This document shows positions 11,301 to 22,215 of a stretch of DNA of 64,000 nucleotides, in pieces. The stretch lies in assembly GCA_944990035.1 (NCBI GenBank), contig CALYLX010000084.1:282949-346948 (forward strand), written 5' to 3'. The notes below the pieces were generated by a model that did not search any database, was not told where the DNA came from, and worked only from the letters and a program-made list of their open reading frames with translations. Source of the DNA: Clitopilus passeckerianus. Lineage: Eukaryota > Basidiomycota > Agaricomycetes > Agaricales > Entolomataceae. The translations under genes were made by a program, and so were the position numbers. The first letter of the stretch is position 1; each line of letters starts with the position of its first letter.

Positions 11301-12947
11301 TTCGTTTATGAGCCACCTCCTGCATATGATAGGAGCACAAGAGGGTTGGGGTGGTTTGTTTTCTCTTTCCGATGGATCCAATCGCATGAGCTCCCCATGA
11401 GAGCCAGGAGGGAGAGATGCTGCTATAGGGCGGCTATCACGGGGTTCAATCCAGTCCTATTAAATGGTTTGAATACGGTACTTTTGAGGATGCAGGTTGA
11501 AGTACGAACAATATCCTCGTATTTTAGGTCCCCGTGAACAAAATCACAGACCCAGTTTCTCATGCAATGACCTGCTTCCCATTTGGGGCAGATGGCAGAA
11601 AATCGTGGCCTAGGATGAACACCTTTAATTGGAGGAGTGTAACGAACATCTGCATGATAGAAATGGCATCGAGCCCCACGTATGCATTTGTTCATCATCC
11701 ATCTCCGGCAGTACGGCCTCATGAGGGTGATCAAAGGTGGGCCGTCGGCTTGTACGGGAGTTGATGGTCCTGACTCCATCACAGAGGAGGGGGACGTGCT
11801 GTCTGTAGAGGTCCTTGTGGTCGGATGGCTTTCAAACGTGGAGAGGGAAGAAGCCTATAGCGGGATTAATTTCAATGGTCTGGATGCGTACAAGCATAGG
11901 CCCAAGACCATACCGGGGATTCAGTCAAGGTCCCTTCAGAAGGATGGTCAGAGCTCGCTTGGCTGAGCTGGTCAAAGTGCTTCGAGGTTGAAGGACAATA
12001 AGTCAAGTCAACCGAAGGTGACGACTCATCGCACCCGTCTCGATTATCGGTATCGGCTCCGAGGCCGTCCTGAGACATAAAGTTGTTAATAAATGCTTAA
12101 CAGGTCGAGATTCTGACCGACCGTAACAGCCTGTACTGTTTGTTCTCCTATCGGCATCGCTTTTTCATCTTTTCCAACGGTGGATGCTTCTGCCATAGGC
12201 TCCGGAGGAGCCGTTGCCGCAGAGGGTACTTTTTTGGGGTGGACTCGGTAACAGTTACGACCAAATGGGCAGGTACCACGTTTGAAGCGCAGGCAGTCGT
12301 CGTCGTATCTTGCGGTCGTTGGATATGCCTATGAAAGCAGAGTTCAGTTTTGAAATGGGTGCAGCAGAGCTCGATTTGATGTACTCACTGGTCGACCGAA
12401 TGCCAGGAAGGGCGGACGCTGAGGACCGTTTGGCGGCAGTGATGACTATGGCACGGGTATCAGCATAAAGCTCTTATGCATCAGAAAAGATTGCAAGGCC
12501 TCCAAAACACCAAAAACAGCGTCCGCGGTGTGTTGGGAAATGTGAAACCCAAGGCAATGTTTGGGGACAAGAACATGCTTGATCGACTGACCTCAGAAAT
12601 GTTCAGGTTGCTTGGCTGTTCCTGCAAAGCAAGAGGCTTCTCCGGTACGGCCTCTTGCAATGCTGCCTTTGGTTGCGGGCTCTGAGTAATATATAAGCTT
12701 TTAGACGTCATTCAGAGACAAATAATCCACATACCGAAGTTCGTAAAACAGGGGTTCGTTCCACAACCTTCTCCTTCTCTTCCATCATCATAGTATCCAG
12801 TGGTTCCCCCTTGACAGGGATTCTTGGGGGTAACCGAACCATGTATTCGCCTGGGGTTGGGGTAGCGGCGCTTTCATTGCGATCTATATTCCGGGCTTTG
12901 CTAGGGCCTTGACGGCGCCGGGTAGGTGCTCGGGAGCTGCCAGCCAT
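8375..12947 (-). CDS. multi-CCCH zinc finger - RRM-like - RBR E3 ubiquitin ligase
   Basis: Eleven exons by my reading: 12947-12735, 12681-12592, 12445-12389, 12328-12122, 12069-11914, 11854-11510, 11456-11137, 11083-10877, 10821-10669, 10617-10576 and 10519-8375; about 1311 aa. The N-terminal half carries seven CCCH fingers. Six are C-x7-C-x5-C-x3-H; the fifth (CQDPQC) has x4. Most are followed by a HxDLxYD-like motif. RRM-like segments follow (ETPWVYISNIPKD; TVRLRGVP), then RING1 (CPVCLDEVNQPVLLPCGHAWC), IBR and RING2 with the catalytic-type Cys in EGCNHMTC. RBR ligases pass ubiquitin through that Cys; CCCH fingers usually bind RNA. Phase is consistent throughout except in the seventh exon, where one base seems missing near 11229-11245. 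The first exon is uncertain. The last exon alone could start its own protein at 10519, but the phase-0 intron before it (10575-10520) favours fusion. Confidence 0.75.
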
Positions 12948-13701
12948 GCTCGGCGTAAAGCCAGCAACAACGTATGTAGGATCGTCCTCGAAATCAACGT
13001 CCACCTGGTGCGTGGTATGTGGCCTGGGTTGTGGGAGTGAAAGTTGCACTCAATGTCAGATTCGTATTCCATTGATCAAGCACGTGGTCAACAATGCACA
13101 CAACGATCTTCTCGGACAGCCGGCGGCGGTGCTGTTTTGGGCTCACTCCGACATATACTTGTCCGAGTCAAACTATCCAAAGTATCGGGCTCTTATATCG
13201 AATATTCGACCATCAGGCTTTTGTTTTTGGACCACGATGCAGTCAAGTCTACTCTTACTGCCTGGTTCCCCTTCTTTCCCGACCTCTACGAAACCGATAT
13301 GCTGGTTCAGCTTCCACAGATACGAGGGTCCCATTGAGAGCCATGGATGTCATCTCTTCCAGATTTTGGTAACGTTTATGCCAAGCTTGGAAAATCAACC
13401 GGGATGGTCAACTGTTAGGCTCGTCATCGTTAATGAAAACCCAAGGTATGATGATTCCGACATGGTGGGTTTGCCATAACGTCGACTTCGAGAAGAGTGT
13501 GTCTGATAGCGTTCAGTCTGATGAAGAGGACTCTGAAGTTGGAGATGCCCCGAGCATCCAGAATTTCTCAAGGGAAAATTCTCTCGATATTCGGCACACG
13601 GAAACTTGCTCTAAGAAATAAACAAAGAGGGTGATACTTTTTACCCTTGCACTCAGTCTTGCAAAAATTGGTGCAACCTGGAAATATGCACAATTGCAAC
13701 C
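12948..13701. other. intergenic with unresolved Cys-rich minus-strand peptide
   Basis: About 750 nt between divergent genes. On the minus strand an ATG at 13735 opens a short frame with LCIFPGCTNFC followed by CKGKKYHPLC. It resembles a small zinc-binding module and could be an upstream exon of the CCCH gene, but I could not connect it in phase. Other open frames here show no motif. Confidence 0.3.
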
Positions 13702-15156
13702 ATGTCCTTCCAGCAACAGCATCTGGAGAAGGCATTTTCCAATCCTTTACGACCAAGTGCACCCCGTGAATACTTCTACGGGCAGCATACTCATCACACT
13801 CGAATGCGTCGCTAAGGTTGTGGCGATCTTAACAACCTTCCGACGCGGCGTGCGACCAGGTACAAGGGCTATCCCGCCGCTATTGTCCACTCCTTTCATT
13901 TTCAATCCTCCACACATTGGCCTCAGCGCAAAGGGACTGCTCTCCCGACTGATATTCTGATCCGCATTGCCAAAGAAGCCATCCAATGCTACAGCTACGG
14001 TTATCGACGCGATATCTTTCGGCTGGGAACAGTCAGTCGCGCCTGGACACCCATTCTGGACTTATTCTTCCGGCTGCATGCTCGGTTCGATACCTGCCAG
14101 GATATCGAAAATCGGCTCGAGGATGAGGCTAGTGTAGTCTCAGTTGCTCGTTGCCTGCAACTGCGCCCCAAAAGGGCCCTGTTAATGGAGGGTTTTCATT
14201 AATGTTTTACTCCCAGCTTTCACATTGGACACACCTTTCCAATGAAGAGAGGTTTAGTGAAGGCTGCGAATGACATTCTTGCCGCCGCCACATCCCTCAT
14301 ACAACTTGACCTACACCCCGTTCCTTCTTCCCTCTGCGGAGGTTACTTCTCAGCGCTCTCAAAGCTCAATAGGGTACTCATCTGTGGCGACCTCACTCTG
14401 GATCTGGGCTCAGATAGGGACGATCCACTCCTCATTCGTGGGATTGGAGTTGAAGATGTTCTACGACTACTTCAGAAGTGGCCTCGTCTTCGTAGCTTGG
14501 ATTTGACTCTTGGCAAGTATGTCAAATCAGACATTTCTTAGAACCCAAATTGAATCCCCTCGCCTAGCGAACATCCTAGAATATGTGCCAACGATAACGT
14601 TGACGTTCGCCCATTGCCATGCAGTCTAAACCAGCTCGGCATACGCTCCGTTAGCGGACAGGTGAACGGCACTCATATTCGACGATTTTTTGAGAGTCAA
14701 GTACCTCGACTAACACAAGTCGTACTGAGGAAGATTTCTGGTCCGACTAACAAGGACCTCTATCTCGCACTTAACCATAATCGCGAGACCCTGAGATTCC
14801 TCCAAATCTCAGACTCCACCTTCTCAAAGAAGGAAGGCGAAGAATATGCTCTTGACTCCCTCATTTCCGACCTTACAGCTCTCCAGACAATGTACATATA
14901 CGATACCGATTGCATCAGCGTCAAGTGCATTGCTCAAAAGAGAAGGAAAGCAGAGCTCCGACAACGAAGACATACTCTCATGGTCAAGGGGGCCTCGTCG
15001 GTTGTAACGGAAGGAATCGTGGAGGCATTGAAATCCAGCCAATGGAACCAGATTTCTCTGGCTTGCAAAGAACCAGTGGATCAATATGAGACATTTACAT
15101 ATTATCAAGAGGCCATGCTCATTGCAACGGAAAGGGGCATTGATTTTACGTGGTGA
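13702..15156 (+). CDS. F-box/LRR-like protein
   Basis: Four exons (13702-13765, 13817-14180, 14217-14516, 14568-15156) give 438 aa in phase. The first intron (51 nt) removes an in-frame TAA at 13813. Residues near 65-110 (LPTDILIRIAKEAIQ followed by FRLGTVSRAWTPIL) resemble a fungal F-box. Leu-rich repeats follow (LIQLDLHPVP, LSKLNRVLICGDLTLDL, LRSLDLTLG). The C-terminal part (VPRLTQVVLRKISG, ETLRFLQISDS) continues the LRR-like pattern. Such proteins recruit substrates to SCF complexes. The 5' end rests on splice logic alone. Confidence 0.7.
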
Positions 15157-15914
15157 AGATCCCATTACTAGCGAGCGGTATTGGCCTGGCTTAATTCACC
15201 AAATTCGTCACGTAGCTATATAGAGTGTTCAATCATCCTGAGCTATATCGTATTGTGATCTTTCTCTAATACATAGGGTAAATAGAAGCAGAACGGCAAA
15301 ACGTCGAAATCCAATGCAAATTGTTTCGACTTTGCCCTTAATTTGACCTTGGATTTCACTTCCAATGGGTCTTTCCTGCCAATTGCAACAATTTGGTTAA
15401 GATCGCCTGCCGTCGTGGGAATTAATATACATTGTCATTTGCAGTGGAATACCAAGTCTTGACTTTGATAGATACCAACATGTTCGACAAAGTACAATAA
15501 GGCGGCGCGAAACCTTTGCTACTCTGAGCAGCAGGCTCTCACCCAGCTACACATGTTAGTATATCGACCTTGATGCTCAGTACGTGCACATGCCACAATA
15601 CCAATCCAAAGGTTCAGCTCATGGCTGGTACGATAACAACAAGAATGTTCTGCTCGGATCGTCAGCTTTCAACCCCTCCTCCGCTCACGCTTTGTGGGGT
15701 TTTGCATCCATTTAGCGCCCTGTCTGATGGGCTTGTTCACATAGGCCCATATCATACAAGCCATCAAGCTTTCAAGCATTGTCGTCGAAAAGCGTGTGAA
15801 TAGACCTGGGATATTGCCTATCATACTACGAATTGCCGGCATGTCCACCATCCCGTCCTCGAACTCGACCACATTGATCCTCCATCTCCAAACTAAAGAT
15901 ACGAACCTCTTAAT
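15157..15914. other. intergenic, promoter of flavin monooxygenase gene
   Basis: About 760 nt. No coding pattern, tRNA or repeat recognised. It should hold the 3' flank of the F-box gene and the promoter of the monooxygenase gene. Confidence 0.4.
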
Positions 15915-17572
15915 ATGGACTTATTAGATGTGCTCGTCGTGGGAGCTGGCTTCTCGGGAATATATTTTCTCCATGTTGCCCGCAAGGCAAGCTTCTCTGT
16001 GAAGCTTTACGAAGCTGGCTCCAATCTTGGTGGAGTTTGGCATTGGAATCGCTATCCCGGAGCACGAACCGATTCTGAGTGCCACATCTACCAATACTCC
16101 TTGGAAGAGCTTTGGAAGGACTGGTCATGGAAGGAGGGCTTCGCTTCTCAGCAGGAACTTGTCAACTATTTCAAGTACGTTGACGGAAAACTAGATCTCA
16201 GTCGCGACATCCTCTTCCATACCTCAGTCACTGCGGCAAAATTCGACACATTTGCTGATCGATGGATTGTTTCCACCGACACCGGTATCACCGCCCGACC
16301 TCGTTTCTTGATTATGTGCACAGGAGATGGCGTCAAACCTCTCTACCCCGATCTTAACGGCCTTGAGAAATTCGGGGGAATTTCTGTGCATACCTCTCGT
16401 TGGCCGCGAGAAGGCATTGAAATCGAGGGGAAACGGGTTGGGGTCGTTGGGACAGGCGCCAGCGGTGTCCAGATCATACAGGAATGTGGACCTCGAGCCG
16501 GCCATTTGACGGTATTCCAACGAACCCTCAACACTGCTCTCCCCATGGCTCAATACACCCTTGATAAGGCGTCGCAGGATAGAATGAAGAAAGACCTCTA
16601 TCCCACCATTTTCCGCCGCCGCCTCCAAACCCTCGGTGGTACCGACTTTGATCCCATTACGGAAAACATGTCCGACCTGACACTAGAGGAAGTTCAGCTC
16701 AGGTTGGAGGAATTGTGGAGCAAAGGTGGCTTCCACTTTGGGCTAGGCAACTTTATTAGCATTGTCGTGGACCAGAAGGCAAACGACGTTGTCTACAAGT
16801 TTTGGCGCCAGAAGGTTCTGCGAAGAATCCATGACCCGAAACTTCACAAGAAACTTGCTCCCGAGGTTCCTCTGTATCCCATCTTCGCAAAGCGACCCGG
16901 CCTCGAACAGACATATTACGAGGTTTACAATCTTCCGCACGTGGACTTGGTTGATATCAAGTCGAACCCTATTGCGGAGGTGACAGAGAAAGGTCTCAAG
17001 ACACAGGATGGGGTCGAGCACGAACTCGATCTTCTTATCTTTGCAACTGGGTTCGACGCCGTCACAGGAAGCCTCACCTCCATTGACATTAAAGGCCCAG
17101 GCCAAGAACCGCTCGCCGATAAATGGAAGAACAAAGGTCTTTCGACCTATCTCGGATTGGCATCTCAAGGTTATCCAAACCTCTTTTCGTCTATGGACCT
17201 CAAGGCCCTACAGGTTTCTGTACAGGACCCACTTGTGCGGTACGTAGTTAGATTGTCTATCAGGTACCGTCTCTGACTATCTTATTGGATTAGGAGGTAC
17301 AGGGCGACTGGGTTGTCGAATGCCTGAATCACATGCGTGAAAAGAAACAGACCCGTATTGAGGCGGTGAAGGAGGCAGAGGATGAATACACCAAGCTTGT
17401 CAACGATACATTCAACGTGGGGTTCTGGAGGGATGTAGGTTCAGAGTGGAACGGCACCAATGTACCTGGTAAGCGAAGAGAGGCGCTGAACTTTACTGGG
17501 GGGCTGCCCATGTACACGAAATTGTGCAAAACCAGTGCTGAGAATGGATATGAAGGGTTTACAGTGCAGTGA
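15915..17572 (+). CDS. flavin monooxygenase, Baeyer-Villiger type, with apparent frameshift
   Basis: FAD/NADPH-dependent class B monooxygenases insert oxygen into ketones or oxidise S/N centres. Visible motifs are the FAD-binding VVGAGFSG (residues 8-15), the BVMO fingerprint FGGISVHTSRWP (153-164), the NADPH-binding VGVVGTGASG (175-184) and FATGFD near the C-terminal third. The gene has two exons, 15915-17239 and 17294-17572, joined at CA|EVQGDWVVECL. Exon 1 is one base short of the phase this junction needs. The frame changes at the T4 run 17184-17187, where PNLF should continue as VYGPQGPTGF. With one more base the protein would be about 534 aa, a normal length. A 44 nt GT-AG segment (17171-17214) could also restore phase, but only by removing this conserved stretch. 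A consensus error or a recent null allele is likely. Confidence 0.85.
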
Positions 17573-17889
17573 ATTTGGGTATAGTTTGGTAGCTCAATTT
17601 CTCTCTGTCCGTTGGGAAAGGGATAGCCATTCTAAGAGGAATAAATTGAGTTCACGGAAAAAAAACAGTGGTAGCAAGAGCTTATTGGCAGTTACGAACA
17701 CTTGCCGATTACCTGAGTGTCGTATCCAGCGCGCGTTATGCTGCTTTTGATCCCCAGTGTCATATAGCTACACAGTATCAGGAAGGTTTATCAAGAAGAT
17801 TGTTCTATAGTTCTACATAATTGTGCAAAAAGAGTCAATATACAATGTCATGCGGCATTACTCCTCTCCAAGATATACATCCACGTCTA
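17573..17889. terminator. convergent 3' region
   Basis: About 320 nt between the stop codons of two convergent genes (monooxygenase + and carrier -). It is AT-rich, as expected for polyadenylation regions. No specific signal can be asserted. Confidence 0.35.
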
Positions 17890-19023
17890 TTATCCAAATC
17901 TCTTCGCAAGTCCGTCGTAAATCAAGAAGATAATCGCACTACTGGGTATCGAACGCGCAACGGTTATCCCACATCCAGCATACAGGCCCCTAATGCCTTG
18001 AGCCTTGTACATCGCCGCCGCTGTCCCAGCAAAGGTCGGCCTGGGCGGAAGCTTTCCATCTGCTCCGGGTATCCTGGGTCGGAGCTCCTCCTCTGTCTGT
18101 ATAGCGCTCTTCACGGTGTCTGCTGGAAACAGGACGAAGTTGAACATCGCTCCAGCGCATGCTCCAGATAGGGCTGACTCCCATGGCTTGAGACGCTTGT
18201 CCTCTGAGGGGTCTTTCCGCCTAGCCACGAGTTGGCGAGCGACAAATTCTTTCGTGGTGAACCATGCAGCACCACCTCCAGTTTCTCGAATGAGTGTTCC
18301 TGTCTGGCCGAGCCAGAGGCCGCGAAATCCTGTGCTCTTGATCACAGATTTAAGGACACCGATGGGACCAGGTAGTGACTGCGCCACGCCTGGTGTAGAA
18401 GGTGTGACCAGCATTTGCACCTGCATCTTGCATTTGACAAGCTCAATGGGAGTTCTGGATGAAGCCGAGGATTAGTTGCCGCTTTGCAATGATGGGCTTC
18501 GTTACGTACAGCACATAACTAGTGACAAGCCCAGCACCAGCCGCCGCCAGAGCCAATTGTGGGAGCGTAGGTTCTTCAGATAATGGCCTTCCAGTCACAT
18601 GGCGTATTATGTTTTGGAACTCGCTGTATGCCAAAAATAGAGTGGCATTCTCTGCCATTGCACCTACGACAGGTGCAGGTAGACCCTACCATGGAATGTA
18701 AGAATCAATGAGTGCGGAGGAGTAATCAGAACATACACGATAGAGACCCTTGATTCCTTCATTCTTCCATGTCTTGGTCAGGCAATCTAGCGGTCCGGTG
18801 AATCTGGCTTTAGAATCCAGTACTTGGGCTTGCAGCCGTACTTTGGTCAAGTCGAATGGATGTTCGAACACTTTGGATACCATGCCAGCGATCTAAATAC
18901 GTCAAACACGTTAAATTCTCCTCCAAAATAGCATTTGACGCCACGTACGCTCCCAAACGTGATATCCTTGGCCGCCCGAATGGCGACAGAGTCTCTATTG
19001 AAGGCATCGGGAGCAGCTTCCAT
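17890..19023 (-). CDS. ARG11: mitochondrial ornithine-type carrier
   Basis: Four exons (19023-18949, 18892-18737, 18685-18510, 18454-17890) give 323 aa with every junction in phase. Three mitochondrial-carrier repeats are present, with signatures PFDLTKVR (first), TPIELVKCK (second) and PADTVKS (third), each followed by the usual basic/aromatic helix (GLYRG, GLWLGQ, GLYAGCG). Length, the PIELVKCKMQVQ motif and RETGGGAAWF match the fungal ORT1/ARG11 ornithine transporters of the inner mitochondrial membrane, which export ornithine for arginine synthesis. The symbol is by family resemblance; another basic amino-acid or carnitine-type carrier cannot be excluded. Confidence 0.85.
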
Positions 19024-19497
19024 GAATGCCTTCTGAAAAAATACGAGGTCTTCTAGTTCAGTCCCAGAACATTATATGCACCCCAGGTGCTCTAGTGCTT
19101 TATAGGTTTCGTTGGCGCTGCAAAGCAGTGAGCTCGATATAAGAGGGTGTGGACGGAAAGAACGGTAAAGGTCCGAGTCCCGAGAACCCGAAGTTGGCCC
19201 AGTGTAGCGCGGGGGATCGATTGGCGAGCATGCCGAGGGGCCGGAAGTCACGTTCACTTTCCCATCCGCTAAATATGAGTAACGTCATGATATTTCATAC
19301 AGATTGACAAGTTTCCGTGTGCACAAAGGTCATTCCACAGGCATAAGCAGACAGTTTTTTGAGTAAATCGTAGAGAAAGAATCGTTCCATAGGCATAAGC
19401 AGAGTGTTTTGTTTTAAGTATGTAGAGAAAGAAAGGCCAATGTCCATCAATATTCATCCACCATTTGTGAATCGTAAATCGACGAAGGCAAAGTTGA
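19024..19497. other. intergenic between carrier start and MACPF gene end
   Basis: About 470 nt: the promoter of the carrier gene and the 3' flank of the MACPF gene. It contains an imperfect 52 bp tandem duplication (listed separately). No other gene seen. Confidence 0.4.
19333..19436. repeat. imperfect 52 bp tandem duplication
   Basis: Two adjacent copies, 19333-19384 and 19385-19436. Each begins TTCCA(C/T)AGGCATAAGCAGA and ends GTAGAGAAAGAA plus a few bases. The middle has diverged. The copies lie just downstream of the MACPF stop codon, possibly within its 3' UTR. Confidence 0.7.
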
Positions 19498-21120
19498 TTA
19501 CTTTTCATCATCAGTGACGGGAGTACCAGACACCGGAGCTTGGTAGAACCGCTTGGTGTTCCAATTGTTGTCCGACACCCCCTCGTTGGCATACTCTTTC
19601 TGTTGACAAGGTTAAACAAACAAGAGTTGAGATCACTGCCAACACGTACTCCTTGGATGATCACGCGTGCGTTTCCGGTACCCCCAGTGCTGCCATCGCT
19701 TCCGTGAGAGATGTAGAAATCGAGAGGGGACCCGTCATTGACGATCGCAAATCTAGATGTAGGATTGTGGTCAGGAACGAGGGTATAGCAACAAATGCAC
19801 AAAACACCTACTCGATGGTCTTCCTCTTCTCGTCGTGACTGTGCTCTCTACCCCATGTAATCTTGAGGTCGCCGGCAACCGTGTTGTCGTCATCCAAACC
19901 CTTCGGGTCGGAGATGGTAGCGCTAGGAGTTAGAAGCCCGAACTCGGCCCAGTCTGATTCGATGTTGAACGAGATCTCGGTCGTGTACCTCTGTGGGTTC
20001 TGGAGACACCAGTTGTACGCGTTTTCGATCTCGTTAGCGTAGTTGTTGATGACATCGGATTCAGCACCCTCCATAAGTGACCAGATCTCAATAGTCGAGA
20101 AGTTGGTGATATCCGGGTTGGTCATTGCGGTGTTAGTCCACGACTTAAACGCCTCAGGCTCGGGGGGATCCTTCTCCAAGCTGGGGCCGTATGAAATGTC
20201 TCCTCCACGGAGAACTGAATGTAAGACCTTAGATTTATCGAAAGCCTTATACGAGTCGCTGGACTTGACAGAGACGTCAGCATCTACGGCTACAACGCCA
20301 TTGTATGCCGCTTTGACGTTAGCAGACCAGTCTGTACTGGTTTCGGAATCGCTTCGACTCTGCTGCACAGTCTAAAACAGGGCCGGGCTTCAGAACTGTA
20401 TTTAATCAAAGGGTTGGATTATAACGTACCATCTGGAAGCGAGAGCCGTAATTACAGCTCAAAACGATGTGTGAACCCCAAGCGTGGAAGAAAGACTTAT
20501 AGCTTGAGACACATTTAGGGTCGCTGCCGTCAAAAGGAATAGGTAGCTTCTTCAATCTCTTCGCAAGAGGCTTTTCGTTCCAACTATCACCGTAGTTCTC
20601 CAAGGCGGCGTAGTAGACGTTGTAGCTGTTACTGAAGAGAGCGAACATTGATTCCTGGCTGAAAGATTTGCTGTACGCATAGGAGGCACTGGCGGAACCC
20701 GAGATTGCACCGTAGGTGACGGACAAGCTGGCATCGACGTTGAACGCTTCAGAAGCTTTAGAGCCACTCTCGTACGTTTGCAGCTCGCCTTCAGAAGACT
20801 TGGTGTCTTCCCCTACGGTTACCAGGCTCGGAACTGTGTATTTGACACCACCTGGCCCAGTGACGTTAGAGATAGTCTAAAGATGTCGTCGTGATTCAAA
20901 AATATACCTGCTTGGACTTCGTGGGTATCGTCATCGAAGATGAAGAGCCGGAATCCTCTCTTGATTGATGCGGTGACCTTATTGTGTTCTGCCGTCAGCT
21001 ACATACATGGATACTCGACTATCGGCCACACATACCGAGTCTATGGTCAACGGCGTGAGTGGTCATATCGATGCCATAACCAAGATGGTTCAAGGCCGGA
21101 AGCTCAGAAGAGTCAGACAT
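19498..21120 (-). CDS. MACPF-domain pore-forming protein, pleurotolysin-B-like
   Basis: Six exons (21120-21036, 20988-20908, 20851-20430, 20371-19812, 19752-19650, 19599-19498) give 450 aa with all introns in phase. The central region carries a MACPF signature-like segment (HAWGSHIVLSCNYGSRF) in a Ser/Ala/Tyr-rich setting, and the C-terminal part is beta-rich. The layout resembles the B component of two-part basidiomycete cytolysins. MACPF proteins oligomerise on membranes and form pores, usually with an aegerolysin partner that binds the lipid; no aegerolysin is recognisable in this window. There is no signal peptide, as for many fungal cytolysins. The second intron uses branch CTCTAAC with acceptor GGGCCAG; an upstream TTTAG would cause a stop. 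The gene is intact as read. Confidence 0.85.
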
Positions 21121-21498
21121 TGTATAGGAAAGAGTGGTGAATACGTAGAAGCCCTTGCTTAATTGCTCTCTTGAATGAAGAGTGGTCGCGCCTTTATAGT
21201 GTTCAGAAAATAAGCGAGTTGGAGTTAATGACACCCTTCCTGCTTGGGAGACGGTCAGCAGGACGTCTGGGTGGGATTACAAAGATCTTCATGGGCCGAT
21301 GCCGTTGTGGCTAGCCACTCAGAGTGGGTGTTTCTGACAGCCGCTATTGAGGAAAGTGGAACCTGTCGATGATGCTTGACATCTTCAATAAAGCCTGTCA
21401 GCAGCAACCTCTTCTGTGATTGGCTGGTCGTGGACTCGTGATGAGAACTTCGAAAGCTTCCATTCATTAAACGCCATTCGACATGCCATTAACAGTCT
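21121..21498. other. intergenic upstream of MACPF gene
   Basis: About 380 nt between the MACPF start and the 3' end of the hypothetical minus-strand fragment. No gene or repeat recognised; it should contain the MACPF promoter. Confidence 0.4.
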
Positions 21499-22110
21499 CT
21501 AGTGACCTTCATAGAATCTGAGTTCAAGACCTTCCAAGACTCGGGAGAGTACCGAGGCATGTAAAATTTTGCGGTCGGCGGTGATAAACCACATACATAC
21601 CCTAGAGAGGACCAGAATCTGACACAGATTTGCTGATGCAGGACCCCTGAGAATACTCCACGAGGTTGGTGTACGCCGAATCAAAGAGCTAGACTTGTAA
21701 GGGATGACCACCGAGTACTTGTCGAAAGGATGAGCAGGTTTATTTTGATACGCCCAAAGTGCAAAGTACGACATCGCAGTGACATCGTCTACACTGTGCT
21801 TCGGAGAATACGCTGCGTTCTTTCCGGACCACTTGGAACAAGTATATTGAGTAGAAAATCGTTGGGGTAAACCATCAACAAGTGTAAGGGAAATTATACC
21901 ACGTACCTTTTAAATTCCTGAGCGTGATCTTCAAACGGGCCAAACCAAACCCATAACCAGTCGGCTTGGTCTGGGTGAAAGTAAGAATGTACCCCATTGA
22001 TTTGTGAAAGACCAGACCCCTCGAGAATGGCCGCGAGCTTGATCGGTGACCAATCCGTCTGACATGCAAGCCGTAAGCCAATTGTGATCTCGAGGCATTG
22101 TTTGCCATCG
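21499..22110 (-). CDS. unrecognised coding fragment next to MACPF gene
   Basis: A minus-strand reading with coding-like codon use: an exon from about 22106 (CLEITIGLRLACQTDW, then WLWVWFGPFEDHAQEF), an intron with donor GTGGTA or GTACGT near 21905, then an exon about 21829-21601 containing MSYFALWAYQNKPAHPFDKY, and a short final exon ending RFYEGH at 21499. The donor for the first intron and the start codon are unresolved; a TAA lies upstream in frame, so either a 5' exon is missing or this is a decayed gene. An overlapping ATG frame (22106-21875) looks less coding-like. No known domain is recognised. Its place beside the MACPF gene is notable but proves nothing about function. Confidence 0.35.
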
Positions 22111-22215
22111 TCTGTTTACCCAAACAAGATGCGTCCAAATCGGTACTGCTAAAGCTTGACCAAGTCTTCCTTCACCTTGACGTGTCCAGCCTCGAAATTT
22201 TGGACGCCAGTCGAA

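Noticed and set aside
12946..13479. 177-codon plus-strand frame overlapping the CCCH gene start
   Set aside because: It is antisense to the first exon of the CCCH gene, with no motif and poor continuity. Treated as a chance frame.
21875..22106. ATG frame opposite the RRF gene start as the real reading of the hypothetical gene
   Set aside because: The neighbouring frame has better codon use and aromatic motif content and continues through an intron. The ATG frame ends without a splice partner.
21499..22110. Aegerolysin partner for the MACPF protein
   Set aside because: Size is possible but none of the aegerolysin sequence features I know are visible.
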